Shown one piece after another: positions 53,059-53,708 of a stretch of DNA of 53,708 nucleotides (positions are counted from its first letter, which is position 1; the number at the start of each line of letters is the position of its first letter). This DNA comes from Flavobacteriales bacterium UBA2104 (lineage in GTDB: Bacteria > Bacteroidota > Bacteroidia > Flavobacteriales_D > Crocinitomicaceae): assembly GCA_002331485.1 (NCBI GenBank), contig DCYS01000031.1, positions 50,008-103,715 on the forward strand, written 5' to 3'. Both the position numbers and the translations under genes were made by a program. Under the pieces are notes generated by a model. That model worked only from the letters and a program-made list of their open reading frames with translations, was not told the DNA's origin and searched no databases.

Positions 53059-53529
53059 ATGAGAAGAAGAAAGGCGAAAAAAATTGAGATACTTCCAGAT
53101 CCAAAGTTCAATGATGTTCAGGTAACAAAGTTTGTGAACAACATCATGTTGGATGGTAAGAAAAGTACAGCATTCAAGATATTTTACGATGCTATCGATA
53201 TCGTGAATGATAAAGTAGAAGACCAAGAAGGTCTTGAGGTGTTTAAAAAAGCGATCGAAAATGTAACTCCTAGTGTTGAGGTGAGAAGCCGTAGAGTAGG
53301 TGGTGCAACTTTCCAGATCCCTACACCAGTTCGTGAAGGAAGAAAGCAATCACTTGCTATGAAGTGGATGATTTCATTCTCACGTAAACGTAATGAGAAA
53401 ACAATGGCGCAGCGTCTAGCGAATGAGATCATCGCTGCTTCTAAAGAAGAAGGTGCGGCATTCAAGAAGAAAGAAGATACATTAAGAATGGCTGAGGCGA
53501 ACAAAGCATTTTCACACTTCAGATTCTAA
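53059..53529 (+). CDS. rpsG: 30S ribosomal protein S7
   Basis: A 156 aa primary 16S rRNA binding protein that organises the 30S head. Family segments include MRRRKAKKIEILPDPKF, VNNIMLDGKKSTAFKI, the VEVRSRRVGGATFQIPTPV block, and KKKEDTLRMAEANKAFSHFR at the C-terminus. Between rpsL and fusA, in the standard order. S7 is the known translational repressor of this operon in E. coli; no equivalent site was sought here. Confidence 0.99.
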   Translation: MRRRKAKKIEILPDPKFNDVQVTKFVNNIMLDGKKSTAFKIFYDAIDIVNDKVEDQEGLEVFKKAIENVTPSVEVRSRRVGGATFQIPTPVREGRKQSLAMKWMISFSRKRNEKTMAQRLANEIIAASKEEGAAFKKKEDTLRMAEANKAFSHFRF

Positions 53530-53541
53530 ATAGATTAAGAG

Positions 53542-53708
53542 ATGGCGAAAAGAGATTTAAAATTTACGAGAAACATTGGGATTATGGCCCACGTAGATGC
53601 TGGTAAAACAACAACTACTGAGCGTATCCTTTACTATACTGGTATTAGTCACAAGATCGGTGAGGTGCATGATGGTGCTGCAACGATGGACTGGATGGAG
53701 CAAGAGCA
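53542..53708 (+). CDS. fusA: elongation factor G, N-terminal part (runs off the window end)
   Basis: The first 55 codons of the translocation GTPase EF-G. The start MAKRDLKFTRNIGIMAHVDA is followed by GKTTTTERILYYTG, giving the P-loop AHVDAGKTT. The window ends after DWMEQE, so the remaining domains are outside. Starts 12 bases after rpsG, in standard str operon order. Confidence 0.98.
   Translation, partial: MAKRDLKFTRNIGIMAHVDAGKTTTTERILYYTGISHKIGEVHDGAATMDWMEQE

Noticed and set aside
1..53708. CRISPR arrays, insertion sequences, prophage genes
   Set aside because: No regularly spaced repeats, transposase, integrase or phage structural genes were seen on either strand.

Overview
The window is an AT-rich piece of a Bacteroidota chromosome, most likely a member of the Flavobacteriales; the family cannot be fixed from the sequence alone. 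Five lines of evidence agree. There is a type IX secretion system (T9SS) lipoprotein, PorW/SprE, and a large secreted protein with a gliding-motility-type C-terminal sorting domain. There are two DUF5686/carboxypeptidase-regulatory-like outer-membrane proteins. The 2-oxoacid dehydrogenase E1 is an alpha-beta fusion, and the heavy-metal RND pump is fused to a TolC-like domain. Many genes are preceded by the Bacteroidota promoter -7 box TAnnTTTG, and Shine-Dalgarno sequences are weak. Coding density is very high, and I see no insertion sequence, prophage or CRISPR array.

Layout. Positions 1-26 hold the 5' part of a minus-strand tRNA. From 155 to 7186 runs a plus-strand operon: coaX, an outer-membrane barrel protein, a TPR protein, lptC, a small two-helix membrane protein, a YopX-like protein and a DUF5686 protein. 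From 7238 to 10883 (minus) lie the fused E1 dehydrogenase, an RlmI-like methyltransferase and a DUF3109 protein. From 11034 (plus) come a YceI-like lipoprotein, a strong terminator, porW, a bactofilin, atpZ and an AtpI-like membrane protein, but no atpB. From 15571 to 18868 (minus) lie DUF3050, TauE/SafE, rfaE2 and a flippase-like protein. From 18955 to 21127 (plus) lie an lpxD homologue and a SpoIIE-type phosphatase. A long minus-strand run (21124-34284) carries a lipoprotein, lptB, a second DUF5686 protein, tatC, the T9SS cargo protein, an M16 peptidase pair, a nitronate monooxygenase-like enzyme, a membrane-anchored methyltransferase-like protein and lgt.

From 34634 to 39273 (plus) is a peptide-export cassette: a C39-peptidase ABC transporter broken by an internal deletion, an HlyD adaptor and a TolC-like protein. 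Next are trhO (minus), sqr (plus, with a perfect 16-bp palindrome in its promoter), yjbQ and a GT39-like membrane protein (minus), and a heavy-metal efflux operon: a His-rich secreted protein, a CusA-TolC fusion with a one-base frameshift, and a CusB-like adaptor. pcrA follows on the minus strand, and the window closes with the start of the str operon (rpsL, rpsG, fusA).

The common theme is envelope biogenesis and export: LPS synthesis and transport (lptC, lptB, lpxD, rfaE2), lipoprotein maturation (lgt), Tat export, T9SS, type I peptide export and RND metal efflux. Most genes are recognisable housekeeping or lineage-typical genes. The points most worth a second look are the two disrupted transporter genes, the sqr operator candidate, the YopX-like gene inside an envelope operon, the His-rich protein heading the metal-efflux cluster, and the repeated placement of promoter -7 boxes a few bases before start codons.
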